A stretch of DNA of 64,000 nt from Saccharothrix saharensis (lineage in GTDB: Bacteria > Actinomycetota > Actinomycetes > Mycobacteriales > Pseudonocardiaceae), in assembly GCF_006716745.1 (NCBI RefSeq), contig NZ_VFPP01000001.1, forward strand, positions 3,844,001 to 3,908,000. Direction: 5' to 3'. Made by a program: the position numbers and the translations under genes. Positions 1 to 8,568 of the stretch are shown piece by piece. The stretch's first letter is position 1. Each line of letters opens with the position of its first letter. Below the pieces are notes generated by a model. The model searched no databases and had not been told where the DNA came from. It saw only the letters and a program-made list of their open reading frames with translations.

Positions 1-311
1 ACGCGGTGAACTCGGCCGTGGTCGGCCGGGCCGCCGGGCTCGACCTGCGACCGGGCTACTTCCAGCTCACCGAGGGCCAGCCGGGCGTGACGGAGGCGCT
101 GCCGCTGCCGAAGCTGGACGCCGGACCGTTCTTCTCCTACGCGTTGCAGTGGATCGCGTTCGGCGCGATGGCGCTGGGCGGCTGGCTGTACTTCACCGCC
201 CGCGAGATCCGGCCCGGCGGCGCGCTGCGCGAGGACGCGGGCACGTCGAAGGTCAGGCGGAAGTCCGTCGCCGAACAGCTCGCCGAAGACGAGGCCGCGC
301 CAGCGCGATGA
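1..311 (+). CDS. SURF1-family protein, C-terminal end (5' truncated by window)
   Basis: The reading frame is open from the window edge to a TGA at 309-311, so only about the last 100 residues are present. The visible part has the SURF1 C-terminal pattern: a short extracytoplasmic stretch ending in PFFSYALQW, then a transmembrane helix (IAFGAMALGGWLYFTA) and a charged cytoplasmic tail. SURF1 proteins are two-helix membrane factors used in cytochrome oxidase assembly, and actinobacterial members are common. Its 3' end overlaps the converging cobD gene by 59 bp. The family call rests on the C-terminal helix signature only. Confidence 0.72.
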   Translation, partial: AVNSAVVGRAAGLDLRPGYFQLTEGQPGVTEALPLPKLDAGPFFSYALQWIAFGAMALGGWLYFTAREIRPGGALREDAGTSKVRRKSVAEQLAEDEAAPAR

Positions 312-1221
312 CCGCGGTCACGGCCGCCGCCGACGCGCCGACCACCCGCGACAGCTCCACCGCCCGCGTCACGTGCCCGGCGTCGGGGTTGCGGCCGTGC
401 CCGAGCACCGGCCGGTCCTCCGCGCCGTGCGCGTACACCGTGCGGCCGCCCAGCCGGACCTCCAGCGCGCCCGCGAACGCCGCCTCGACCTGGCCCGCGT
501 TGGGGCTCGGGTGCGCCGCCGCGTCTCGCCGCCACGTCCGCCACGCCTCGCCCGCCGACCCGCCGACGACCGGCGCGCCCGCCACCGTGAGCAGCGCGGC
601 CAGCCGCGAGGGCAGCAGGTTCGCCACGTCGTCCAGGCGGGCCGAGGCCCAGCCGAACCGGCGGTACCGCTCGTTGCGGTGGCCGACCATGGCGTCCAGG
701 GTGTTCGCCGCGCGGTAGCCGAGCAGCCCCGGCACGCCCGCGACCGCACCCCAGAACAGCGGGGCCACCACGGCGTCGGACGTGTTCTCGGCCACGGACT
801 CGACGGTCGCCTTCGCCAGGCCGAGCGTGTCGAGCTTGCGCGGTTCCCGCCCGCAGAGGTTGGGCAAACGATTGCGCGCCGCTTCGAGGTCTCCGCCGTC
901 CAGCTCGCGGCCCATCGCGGTGCCCTCGTCGGCCAACGACGACCCGCCGAGCACGACCCACGTGGCCGCGGCGGTGGTCAGCACCTGCAGGACCGGGCTG
1001 CGCCGGCCGAGCCGCTCCACCGCGACGCCGGCCAGGACCGTGCCGCCGACGAGCACCGCCGTGTGGGCCACGCCGCCCACCCGGTGGTCGCGGTACAGCT
1101 TGCGCTCCAGCGCCGCCGCCGCACGTCCGAACCCCGCTACCGGGTGATACTTCTCGGGGTCGCCGAACACCGCGTCAGCGGCCACGCCCAGCACCAACCC
1201 CACCGCGCGCCCCAGACTCAC
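253..1221 (-). CDS. cobD: Adenosylcobinamide-phosphate synthase CobD/CbiB
   Basis: This 322-residue membrane protein begins with GTG at 1221. It has the CbiB/CobD landmarks: an N-terminal DAVFGDPEKYHPV motif, several hydrophobic helices, a central ENTSDAVVAPLFWG stretch, and the YRAANTLDAMVGHRNERY and LDDVANLLPSR motifs. The family joins adenosylcobyric acid to aminopropanol (or its phosphate) late in cobalamin synthesis. Length is normal. No other cobalamin gene is adjacent and no cobalamin riboswitch was seen upstream, so it stands alone here. It converges on the SURF1 gene with overlapping 3' ends. Confidence 0.92.
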   Translation of the reverse strand: MSLGRAVGLVLGVAADAVFGDPEKYHPVAGFGRAAAALERKLYRDHRVGGVAHTAVLVGGTVLAGVAVERLGRRSPVLQVLTTAAATWVVLGGSSLADEGTAMGRELDGGDLEAARNRLPNLCGREPRKLDTLGLAKATVESVAENTSDAVVAPLFWGAVAGVPGLLGYRAANTLDAMVGHRNERYRRFGWASARLDDVANLLPSRLAALLTVAGAPVVGGSAGEAWRTWRRDAAAHPSPNAGQVEAAFAGALEVRLGGRTVYAHGAEDRPVLGHGRNPDAGHVTRAVELSRVVGASAAAVTAVIALARPRLRRAVRRRTSA

Positions 1222-1258
1222 ACGGGCACGGTAGCCCGCACGTGTCGGACCGCCGCAT

Positions 1259-1264
1259 TAGGGT
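1259..1264 (+). promoter_or_regulatory. Candidate -10 box for the SMC defence operon (leaderless start)
   Basis: TAGGGT fits the actinobacterial TANNNT -10 pattern and ends 8 nt before the GTG at 1273. No Shine-Dalgarno sequence lies between them. This arrangement suggests a leaderless transcript. No clear -35 box was found, so the call is tentative. Confidence 0.35.
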
Positions 1265-1272
1265 GGCGCACC

Positions 1273-2754
1273 GTGGAACCAGCCGGCCGCCTCAAGCTCT
1301 ACGCGTACCTGGACGCCCGTGATCACCAGCGCACCTACCTGGCGATCATGCGGTTGTTCACGTCCACGCTGCTGGCCGACCTGTCCGCGGGCGAGGTCGC
1401 GGGCGCGCTGGCGGGCGCCGAGCGGGAGGGCCGGGTCGAGCCGGGCGAGTCCCGCATCGAGAACGTGATCAACCGGCTGCGGCAGCTCGTCGAGTGGGGC
1501 AACCTGGTGCAGGGCAGGCGCGAGGTGGTGGCCACCAGCATCGCCGAGTTCCAGCACGGCAGCGTGCGCTACCAGGTCAGCAAGCTCGCCGTGCGGGTGC
1601 AGCGGGACGTGGACGAGCTGCTGCGCGTCCCCGAGGGTGCGCGGGAGGTGTCGCGGGAGCTGCTGCCCGCCGTGGAACGCGGCCTGGACCGGCTGGGCCG
1701 GTCGCTGTCGGAGGCGCTGATCAGCGGCGCGCCGCGCTCGCGGGAGGTGCTGGCCGAGCAGGTCACCACGCTGTTCCTCCAGCACGCCGAGCTGGCCGCG
1801 ACCGTGCGCGACTTCTACGCCTACCTGGGCCAGGTCGTGACGCGGCACCACCTGGCGCCGGAGGAGATCTCCGGGTTCCGCAACCTGCTGGTCGAGTACA
1901 TCCAGATGGTCGTGGAGGACGTGCTGCGGCACACCCCGGCCATCGCCGACGCCCTGGCCCGGGTGAACTCCGCCCGCTCGGAGCTGCTGCGGCTGCTGGG
2001 CCGCGCCGACCTGGGCGAGAAGGTGGAACGGGCGCGCGGCCGGTCACCGGAGGACTGGCAGGAGCTGACCGACTGGTTCGTGGACCGGCCCGGCCGGCCG
2101 AGCCAGGTGACGGCGCTGCGCGAGGCGACGGCACGCGCGATCGGGTCGCTGCTGGCGAGCGTGAAGCGGGCGACGTCCGGCGGCGGGCTGCTGCCGAGCA
2201 GGCGCGCCGAGCTGCTGAAGCTGGCCGCGTGGTTCGACTCGGGCACCCGGGAGCAGGCGCACGAGCTGTACGCGGCGGCGTTCGGGCTGCACTCCGCGCG
2301 GCACGTGTCGCCCGCGCCCGAGCACGACAGCGACAACGAGCGCACGCCGTGGCGGGACGGGCCGGTGGTCGACGTGCAGGTGAGCGTGCGCAGCCGGGGT
2401 GACCGCGGCGCGCGCGTGCGCACGTCGCGGATCCTGGACGACCCGATGACCGAGCAGTCGCTGCTGGCCGAGGCGCGGGAGGCCGACGAGCGGCGGGCGG
2501 CGTCGGTGGCGGAACTGGCGGCGGCCGCGCCCCGGCTGGCCGAGGCGACGTTGTCCGGCGAAGCGCTCGGCGTGCTGTGCGAGCTGCTGACGCTGGCGAT
2601 GGCGCAGCGCGACACGGCGGCCGACTCCGGTTCGGCGACCGACCCGGTGCGCGGGCTGCGCGTGACGGTGGAGCACGCGGCGGGGCGTGCCACGCGGATC
2701 CGTTCGGCGGCGGGCACGTTGACGCTGCACGACTCGACGTTGGTGCTCGACTGA
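1273..2754 (+). CDS. DUF2397/TIGR02677 family protein, Wadjet JetA-like (kleisin-type subunit)
   Basis: The product is about 493 residues and is first gene of a three-gene operon. I recognise the TIGR02677/DUF2397 family by the opening LKLYAYLDARDHQRTYLAIMR, the region with VRYQVSKLAVRVQRDVDELL, and the helical middle followed by a C-terminal DSTLVLD ending. In Wadjet/Ept systems this position is the kleisin-like subunit that links the SMC heads to the MukE-like partner. The start at GTG 1273 is chosen because the frame upstream is only an antisense shadow of cobD and because similarity begins here. The stop overlaps the next start (TGATG). It probably acts only in complex with the two following gene products. 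Confidence 0.85.
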   Translation: MEPAGRLKLYAYLDARDHQRTYLAIMRLFTSTLLADLSAGEVAGALAGAEREGRVEPGESRIENVINRLRQLVEWGNLVQGRREVVATSIAEFQHGSVRYQVSKLAVRVQRDVDELLRVPEGAREVSRELLPAVERGLDRLGRSLSEALISGAPRSREVLAEQVTTLFLQHAELAATVRDFYAYLGQVVTRHHLAPEEISGFRNLLVEYIQMVVEDVLRHTPAIADALARVNSARSELLRLLGRADLGEKVERARGRSPEDWQELTDWFVDRPGRPSQVTALREATARAIGSLLASVKRATSGGGLLPSRRAELLKLAAWFDSGTREQAHELYAAAFGLHSARHVSPAPEHDSDNERTPWRDGPVVDVQVSVRSRGDRGARVRTSRILDDPMTEQSLLAEAREADERRAASVAELAAAAPRLAEATLSGEALGVLCELLTLAMAQRDTAADSGSATDPVRGLRVTVEHAAGRATRIRSAAGTLTLHDSTLVLD

Positions 2755-3920
2755 TGTTCGACGACCTCTCCGAGATCGACGCGGCGAACGTGGTGCGCTG
2801 CGCCCGCACCCTGCTGCGGCGGCCGCTGCTGCGCGCCGACGGGCCGGACGGCGAGCTGCTGACCCTGGTCTACCGGCACCGGGCGGCGTTGCAGGACCTG
2901 TTCGCCGGGCTGCTGGGCTACCGGCTGGTGGTGGAACGGCGGTTCGCGCGGCTGTACAAGGCCGGGCCGGGCGCGGACGACTCGCGCGGCGTGCTCGCCA
3001 TGTCACCGCGCGGGTACGCGTACGTGGCGCTGACCATGGCGGTGCTCACCGGGGTCGGGCGGCAGGCGCTGCTGTCGCGACTGGTGGCGGACATCCGCGC
3101 GGCGGCGGTGGAGGCCGGGTTGACCGTCGTGGACGACGTGGCCGACCGGCGGGCGTTGACGGCGGCGCTGCGGCACCTGGTGTCGTTGGGCGTGCTGCAC
3201 GAGACCGAGGGCACGGTGGACGTGCAGGCCGAGGCGTTGATCACCATCGACACCGACCTGCTCGGCCAGTTGCTGACCGGTCCGGTGGCGGAGGCCGACT
3301 CGCCGGCGCGGCTGGTGGAGCTGGCCGCCCGGCCGGGTCCGCGCGGTGTCGAGCACGCGGTGCGGCGCAAGCTGGTGGAGAACCCCGTCGTGCTGTACGC
3401 GGACCTGCCGCCGGAGCAGGCCGAGTGGTTGCGGCGCAACCAGCGCAAGGAGTCGGCGCTGCTGGAGACGTGCTTCGGCCTGCGCACCGAGTGCCGGGTC
3501 GAGGGCGTGCTGGCCGCCGACCCCGAGGACTACCTGACCGACCTGTACTTCCCCGGCACGTCCACGGTGGCGCGGATCGCGCTGCTGGCGCTGCCGGAGC
3601 TGCTGGAGTCCGACCCCCTCGCCGGTGGACGGCACGCCGTGGACCCGGCGCGGCTGCGCGAGGTGTGCGCAGGGCTGGTCGAGGACTACCCGACCGCGTG
3701 GTCCAAGCAGTTCACCGACGACCTGGGCCGCCTGGTGGACGAGGTGCTGGAACTGCTGCGGCGCATGGGGCTGGCGGTCGAGGCGGACGACGGGTGGCTG
3801 CTCAACGCCGCCGCGCACCGGTGGCTGCCGGCGCCGGACGGCGACCCGGAACGCGAAGTGGAGCCGGTGGTCGTGCCGGACGTGCCCAGCTGGTCGTTGT
3901 TCGATGAGGAGACCGCGTGA
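2754..3920 (+). CDS. DUF2398/TIGR02678 family protein, Wadjet JetB-like (KITE-type subunit)
   Basis: This 388-residue protein starts at ATG 2754 inside the stop of the previous gene. Family features of TIGR02678/DUF2398 include the N-terminal ANVVRCARTLLRRPLL, the LVYRHRAALQDLFAGLLGYRL stretch, and a winged-helix-like second half ending in PDVPSWSLFDEE. In this four-gene neighbourhood the protein corresponds to the MukE/KITE-type subunit that contacts the SMC and kleisin. It shares a 4-bp overlap (GTGA) with the SMC gene, so the three genes are translationally coupled. Length is normal for the family. Confidence 0.85.
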   Translation: MFDDLSEIDAANVVRCARTLLRRPLLRADGPDGELLTLVYRHRAALQDLFAGLLGYRLVVERRFARLYKAGPGADDSRGVLAMSPRGYAYVALTMAVLTGVGRQALLSRLVADIRAAAVEAGLTVVDDVADRRALTAALRHLVSLGVLHETEGTVDVQAEALITIDTDLLGQLLTGPVAEADSPARLVELAARPGPRGVEHAVRRKLVENPVVLYADLPPEQAEWLRRNQRKESALLETCFGLRTECRVEGVLAADPEDYLTDLYFPGTSTVARIALLALPELLESDPLAGGRHAVDPARLREVCAGLVEDYPTAWSKQFTDDLGRLVDEVLELLRRMGLAVEADDGWLLNAAAHRWLPAPDGDPEREVEPVVVPDVPSWSLFDEETA

Positions 3921-6900
3921 ACAGGTGGCGGCTGCACAGGGGCGGCATCGTCAACATCTGGCAGTACACCGAGCAGACGTTCGACTTCTCCGGTGGGCGC
4001 GCGATCTTCCAGGGCACCAACGGGTCCGGCAAGTCGCGCACGCTGGAACTGCTGCTGCCGCTGTGCCTGGACGGCGACCTGCGGCAGGTCGGCTCCAAGG
4101 GCTTCGACACGGTGTCGCTGCGGCGGCTCATGCTGGACGACTACGACGGCGGGCCCAACCGGATCGGGTACGCGTGGGTGGAGCTGACCCGCGGTGACGG
4201 CGAGTACCTGACCTGCGGGTTGGGCGTGAAGGCGTCGAAGACCTCGCAGGCGATCACCGACTCGTGGCGGTTCATCACGCCCCTGCGCGTGGGTCGCTCG
4301 TTGGCGCTGGTGGGCGCGGACCGCACGCCGCTGGGCCCGGCGCAGCTGCGCGACCTGATCGGCGCGGACTGCGTGCTGGAGGAGGCGGCGTTCCGCGCGC
4401 GCGTCGCCGAGACCGTGTACGGCGTGCCCGCGCCCCGGTACGGCGACCTGCTGCACCTCCAGCGGACGCTGCGCAACCCCGACGTGGGGTTGAAGGTGCT
4501 GGAAGGGCAGCTGGAGCAGATCCTGTCCGACGCGCTGCCGCCGCTGGACCAGGCGATGGTCGAGCAGTTGGCGACGTCGTTCGACGACCTGGAGTCGATC
4601 CGGGAGAACATCACGCGGCTGTCGTCGGCCGACACCGCGCTGGGGACGTTCCTCAAGACGTACTCCGACTACGCGTTCGGCGGGTTGCGGGCGGCGGCGG
4701 TCTCGCTGGGCGCGGCCGAGGACGGGGTGCGCAAGCTGGAACGGGCGTCGGCGCGGCTGTCGGCGTCGCTGGAGGAGACGCTGGCGGCGCGTGCGGCGGC
4801 GGAGCACTCGTTGGCGTCGCTGGAGGCCGGGGAGCAGCAGGCCGAGGAGACCATCGGGGCGTTGAAGGAGCTGCCGGCGTTCCGCGACCTGCAGGACTTG
4901 CAGACGCGCGAGAAGCTGGTGGCCGAGAAGCGCTCGTCGGCCGTGGCGGCGTTGGACATGGCGAACAAGCAGCGGTTGCAGGAGGACGGCGCGGTCGACG
5001 GCGTGCTGCGGCTGCTGCGGCGGCTGGCCGAGGACCTGGGGTCGGCGCAGGAGCTGGCCGAGCCGTTGCGCCACCACCTGCGCGCGGCCGGCCTGTCCCC
5101 CGCCACCGTGCCCGACGTGCCTGCCGTGTCCACTTCGGACGCCTCGGTGCGCACGGAGTCCGTGCGGGCCAAGCCGGACCCCGAAGCCGAACCGCTGCCG
5201 ATCGAACGCCGCGTGCCCCCGGCCGTTCCGGTGGACGAGGCGACGTTGGTGGAGGTCGCGGGGCGGACGTCGGAGATCGCTTCGACGGCGCGGCAGCGCG
5301 GGGCGCTGGCGTTGGCGCTGGCCGCGCAGGCCGCCGAGCTGGACGCGGCGCAACGGCAGGTGGACGCGTTGCGGCAGACGGCCCGGGACGCGCAGCACGC
5401 GGCGACCGAGGCGTCGGCGCTGCGCAACCAGGAGGCGCGGGAACTGGCCGAGGTCGCCGAGACCTGGCTGGCCGAGGTCGACACCTGGCGCACCTCCGGT
5501 CCCCTGGCCGAAACCCGACCCGACACCCCTCTCCCCCTCCCCACGACCGCCGACCCCACCACCGCCCGCTCCCTGACCACCGCCGCTCGTGAGTGGGTGG
5601 GCCCCCTGGTCACGGCGGCCCGGGCCGAGGCCCACGCGGTCGCCCAGCGCCGGTCGACCCTCGTCACGTCGATCAACGCGCTGGACGCGGAACTGTCCGG
5701 CCTGCGCTCGGGCACCTCCCGCACCCCGGACCAGGGCCGCTTCACCTCCACCGACCGCGACCCGTCCACCGGCGCCCCGTTCTACCGCCTGGTCGACTTC
5801 CACCCGACCGTCGACGACCAGGCCCGCGCGGGCATCGAGGCGGCCCTGGAAGCCTCCGGTCTCCTGGACGCCTGGGTCGCACGATCGGGTGAACATGGCC
5901 CGACCATGTACGGAAACACCGTTACCGATACTCGGTTGAAAACGAGCGGCCCCGCCGAAACCACCCCCGCACCCCTGGCACCCCCGACCACCCCCGCCGC
6001 TCCCACGACCCCGCACCACGACGTCCTGGCCATCCCCGGCCCCCCGACCACCGGCCCCTCCCTGGCCACCGTCCTGACCCCGGCCGTCGAACCCCACTCC
6101 CCCGTCCCAGCGACGGTCGTGGCGGACCTGCTCGCCTCGATCTCCCTGCACACCCCCACCCCGACCGACCCCGCCGCCTTCGCGGTGTCCCCGGACGGCC
6201 GCTGGCAGGCGGGCGTGCTCACCGGCGCGTGGCACAAGGACGCGGCGGAGTTCATCGGCGCGGGAGCCCGCGAAGCCGCCCGCCGCCGCCGCATCGCGGA
6301 GCTGGAGGACGAGCTGGCCACCCTCCGCGCCGACCTGGGCGTGGCCGAAGCCGACCTGGCCGCCGCGCACGGCCTGGTCGAGCGCTGGGAGGTCCACCTC
6401 GACCGGTTCCCGGCCGACCGCGAGCTGGTCGCCCGCCACGGCCGCCTGCAGGCCGCGCAGGAATCCGCCGACCGGGCCGCCCGCCGGGCCGAGGAGCTGC
6501 GCGACGAACTCGCCACCGCCCAAGCCCGCGGCGAAGCGGCCGCGGCCGAGGTCGTGCGCCAGGCGGGCGACGCGGGCCTGCCCGCCACCACCGACGGCCT
6601 CCAGCGGGCCCAGCAGGCGGCGGCCGAGGCGCAGCGCACGGCCGATCGGCTGGGCGACGTGCTGCGCCGCCAGTGCCGCAGCACGGTGGCCGACCTGACC
6701 GACGCGTCCCACCGGTACCACGCGGCGGTGGAGGATCGGGTGGCGGCAGAGGCGGATGCGGAGGCGCGGTGCGTCGACTACGCGTCGCAGGCGTCGACGT
6801 TGGCCGAGTTGACCGACGCGATCGGCGGCGAGGCAAGGGAGATCGCCGACCAGCTGTCCACTCTGGAGCGTTCACGGCGCGGGATGCGCGAGGAGCTCAA

Positions 6901-8074
6901 GGGTGTGCGCGAGCAGGTCGCGTCGGCCCGCGAGCAGGCGGCGAAGCTGAACGCCCAGCTGGACACCTCCGCCGAGCAGCTCACCTCGGCCAAGGACGCC
7001 CTCACCCGCGCGACCGAGCACTTCAAGGCCACCGTCCAAGCGCCCGGCATCCTCGTCGCCGCCCTGCCGGACGTCGCCGAGGACGTCACGTCCGTGCGCG
7101 CCGCCCTGATGGCGTCCGACCGGCGCGGCGCGGGCGAGGCCACGGTGATCACCAAGCTCCAGGCGCTGCAGACCTCGCTCGCGGGCAGCCACGACATCGC
7201 CGCCGAGCAGCACGTCGGCCTGCTCACCGTCACCGTCACCGGCGAGGAAGGCGCCCGACCGGTCGCCGTCGCCGCCCGCCAGGTCACCGCGAAACTGGCC
7301 GAGCAGCGCGGTTTCCTCGACGAGCAGTACCAGAACATCTTCGCCGACTACCTGATCCGCGACCTGGCCGAGTGGCTGCGCGGCCAGGTCGCCGTCGCCG
7401 AGGACCTGTGCAAGCGGATGAACGAGGTGCTCGGCAAGGCCCGGTCGAGCCAGGGCGTGCACGTGAAGCTGGCGTGGAAGCCGTCGGCAGCGCTGGAGGA
7501 GGAGACGCGCGACGCGTTGGCGCTGGTCCGCCTGCCCTACGCGGAACGCGACCCGGAGCAGGACGCCACGCTGCGCCGCGTCTTCACCGAGCGCATCGAA
7601 GCCGAACGCGACGCGCACACCGGCAACTACGCCGAGATCCTGTCCCGCGCCCTGGACTACCGGACGTGGCACCAGTTCACCGTCACGGTCGCCGACACGG
7701 GCCCGGACGGCAACCCGCGCGAACGCCGGTTGCGCCAGCTGTCGTCCGGCGAGACGCGGCTCATCTCGTACGTGACGCTGTTCGCGGCGGCGGCGTCGTT
7801 CTACGACGCGGTGAGCGGCGAGTTCGAGCCGCTGCGGCTCGTGCTGCTGGACGAGGCGTTCGAACGGCTGGACGACCCGACGATCGCGCGCATGCTGGGG
7901 CTGCTGGTGGACCTCGACATGGACTGGGTGATCACCTGGCCGAGCGGCTGGGGCGTGTCCGACAAGATCCCCCGCATGCACATCTACGACGTGCTGCGCC
8001 CGAAGAACGGCCGCGGCGTGGCGTGCACGCAGACCACGTGGGACGGCGCGGCGCTCGACCGGGTCGACCCGTAG
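3917..8074 (+). CDS. TIGR02680 SMC/MukB-like ATPase, Wadjet JetC-like
   Basis: This 1385-residue SMC-like ATPase has Walker A GTNGSGKS at residues 33-40, long coiled-coil arms rich in Ala, Glu, Arg and Leu, an ABC signature LSSGE at about residue 1275 and Walker B VLLDEA from residue 1309. TIGR02680 proteins are the motor of Wadjet/Ept systems, which in characterised members extrude plasmid DNA and present it for cleavage. Residues ~655-710 form a Pro/Thr-rich loop, and its first ~30 codons derive from a dispersed genomic repeat (5881-5973) that keeps the frame open. All catalytic motifs are intact. The gene that normally follows, a TIGR02679 nuclease, is missing: a MerR gene converges only 4 bp downstream. 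Confidence 0.9.
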   Translation: MNRWRLHRGGIVNIWQYTEQTFDFSGGRAIFQGTNGSGKSRTLELLLPLCLDGDLRQVGSKGFDTVSLRRLMLDDYDGGPNRIGYAWVELTRGDGEYLTCGLGVKASKTSQAITDSWRFITPLRVGRSLALVGADRTPLGPAQLRDLIGADCVLEEAAFRARVAETVYGVPAPRYGDLLHLQRTLRNPDVGLKVLEGQLEQILSDALPPLDQAMVEQLATSFDDLESIRENITRLSSADTALGTFLKTYSDYAFGGLRAAAVSLGAAEDGVRKLERASARLSASLEETLAARAAAEHSLASLEAGEQQAEETIGALKELPAFRDLQDLQTREKLVAEKRSSAVAALDMANKQRLQEDGAVDGVLRLLRRLAEDLGSAQELAEPLRHHLRAAGLSPATVPDVPAVSTSDASVRTESVRAKPDPEAEPLPIERRVPPAVPVDEATLVEVAGRTSEIASTARQRGALALALAAQAAELDAAQRQVDALRQTARDAQHAATEASALRNQEARELAEVAETWLAEVDTWRTSGPLAETRPDTPLPLPTTADPTTARSLTTAAREWVGPLVTAARAEAHAVAQRRSTLVTSINALDAELSGLRSGTSRTPDQGRFTSTDRDPSTGAPFYRLVDFHPTVDDQARAGIEAALEASGLLDAWVARSGEHGPTMYGNTVTDTRLKTSGPAETTPAPLAPPTTPAAPTTPHHDVLAIPGPPTTGPSLATVLTPAVEPHSPVPATVVADLLASISLHTPTPTDPAAFAVSPDGRWQAGVLTGAWHKDAAEFIGAGAREAARRRRIAELEDELATLRADLGVAEADLAAAHGLVERWEVHLDRFPADRELVARHGRLQAAQESADRAARRAEELRDELATAQARGEAAAAEVVRQAGDAGLPATTDGLQRAQQAAAEAQRTADRLGDVLRRQCRSTVADLTDASHRYHAAVEDRVAAEADAEARCVDYASQASTLAELTDAIGGEAREIADQLSTLERSRRGMREELKGVREQVASAREQAAKLNAQLDTSAEQLTSAKDALTRATEHFKATVQAPGILVAALPDVAEDVTSVRAALMASDRRGAGEATVITKLQALQTSLAGSHDIAAEQHVGLLTVTVTGEEGARPVAVAARQVTAKLAEQRGFLDEQYQNIFADYLIRDLAEWLRGQVAVAEDLCKRMNEVLGKARSSQGVHVKLAWKPSAALEEETRDALALVRLPYAERDPEQDATLRRVFTERIEAERDAHTGNYAEILSRALDYRTWHQFTVTVADTGPDGNPRERRLRQLSSGETRLISYVTLFAAAASFYDAVSGEFEPLRLVLLDEAFERLDDPTIARMLGLLVDLDMDWVITWPSGWGVSDKIPRMHIYDVLRPKNGRGVACTQTTWDGAALDRVDP
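5881..5973 (+). repeat. Dispersed repeat A, copy 1, in frame inside the SMC gene
   Basis: The first 60 bases match 59050-59109 at about 51 of 60 positions, including the blocks acgatcgggtga, catggcccga, atgtacggaaac and ctcggttg. Similarity continues more loosely through a stretch of accaccccc units. Here the repeat is translated as part of the SMC arm (EHGPTMYGNTVTDTRLK); the second copy is intergenic. It contains no stop in the gene's frame. Confidence 0.85.
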
Positions 8075-8078
8075 CGCG

Positions 8079-8450
8079 TCAGGCGGGGACCGGGCGGGCG
8101 TCGCGGTAGGCCCGGGCCGAGGCCATCAGGGCGTCGAGCGCGTCACGGGTGCGCAGCAGGTCGTCGATGTGCGCGGAGAGCCGGTCGCGTTCGGCGGCCA
8201 TGCGCTCCATCGCGGCGTCGGAGTTCTCGTCGCTGGGCGAGTCGACGCACGGCAGCAGTTCGGTGATCGTGCGGCTGGACAACCCGGCCGCGTAGAGGCG
8301 CTGGACGAACGCGACCCGCTCGACGTCAGCCTCCGCGTAGTGCCGTTGCCCGCCGGCGCTGCGGGTGCTGGTGAGCAGTCCCTGCTCCTCGTAGTACCGC
8401 AGCGAACGGACGCTGACCCCGGTACGCGACGCGAGTTCGCCGATCCGCAT
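8079..8450 (-). CDS. MerR-family transcriptional regulator
   Basis: The 123-residue protein opens with MRIGELASRTGVSVRSLRYYEEQGLL, the classic MerR winged-helix start, followed by a 60-residue dimerisation coiled coil. I chose the ATG at 8450 because the MerR domain begins exactly there; the open frame upstream is unrelated. The effector region has one Cys (LLPCVDSP) and no paired metal-binding cysteines, so the inducer is unlikely to be a simple metal and is unknown. It is divergent from the flavin oxidoreductase gene, with a MerR-type operator between them, and is likely its regulator. Confidence 0.9.
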   Translation of the reverse strand: MRIGELASRTGVSVRSLRYYEEQGLLTSTRSAGGQRHYAEADVERVAFVQRLYAAGLSSRTITELLPCVDSPSDENSDAAMERMAAERDRLSAHIDDLLRTRDALDALMASARAYRDARPVPA

Positions 8451-8489
8451 CCCGACCCGACCTCCTGGTTGTGACTCCGGTCGCACGAC

Positions 8490-8521
8490 TTGCCTCTCAC
8501 ATTGATGTGAGGTTTTAGCGT
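8490..8521 (+). promoter_or_regulatory. MerR-type promoter/operator of the OYE gene
   Basis: A -35-like TTGCCT (8490-8495) and a -10-like TAGCGT (8516-8521) are separated by 20 bp, the over-long spacer typical of MerR-activated promoters. The spacer holds the inverted repeat CTCACAT-TG-ATGTGAG (8496-8511). This geometry and the divergent MerR gene support MerR control of the oxidoreductase. Confidence 0.7.
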
Positions 8522-8568
8522 ACCTGTCAGGCCCCTCCCGGGCCGCGACCAGTACGGAGGAGTTCGGC

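Noticed and set aside
3686..6721. A 1011-residue open frame opposite the SMC gene
   Set aside because: It is antisense to intact SMC motifs, has Gly/Arg/Gln-rich composition and no family features.
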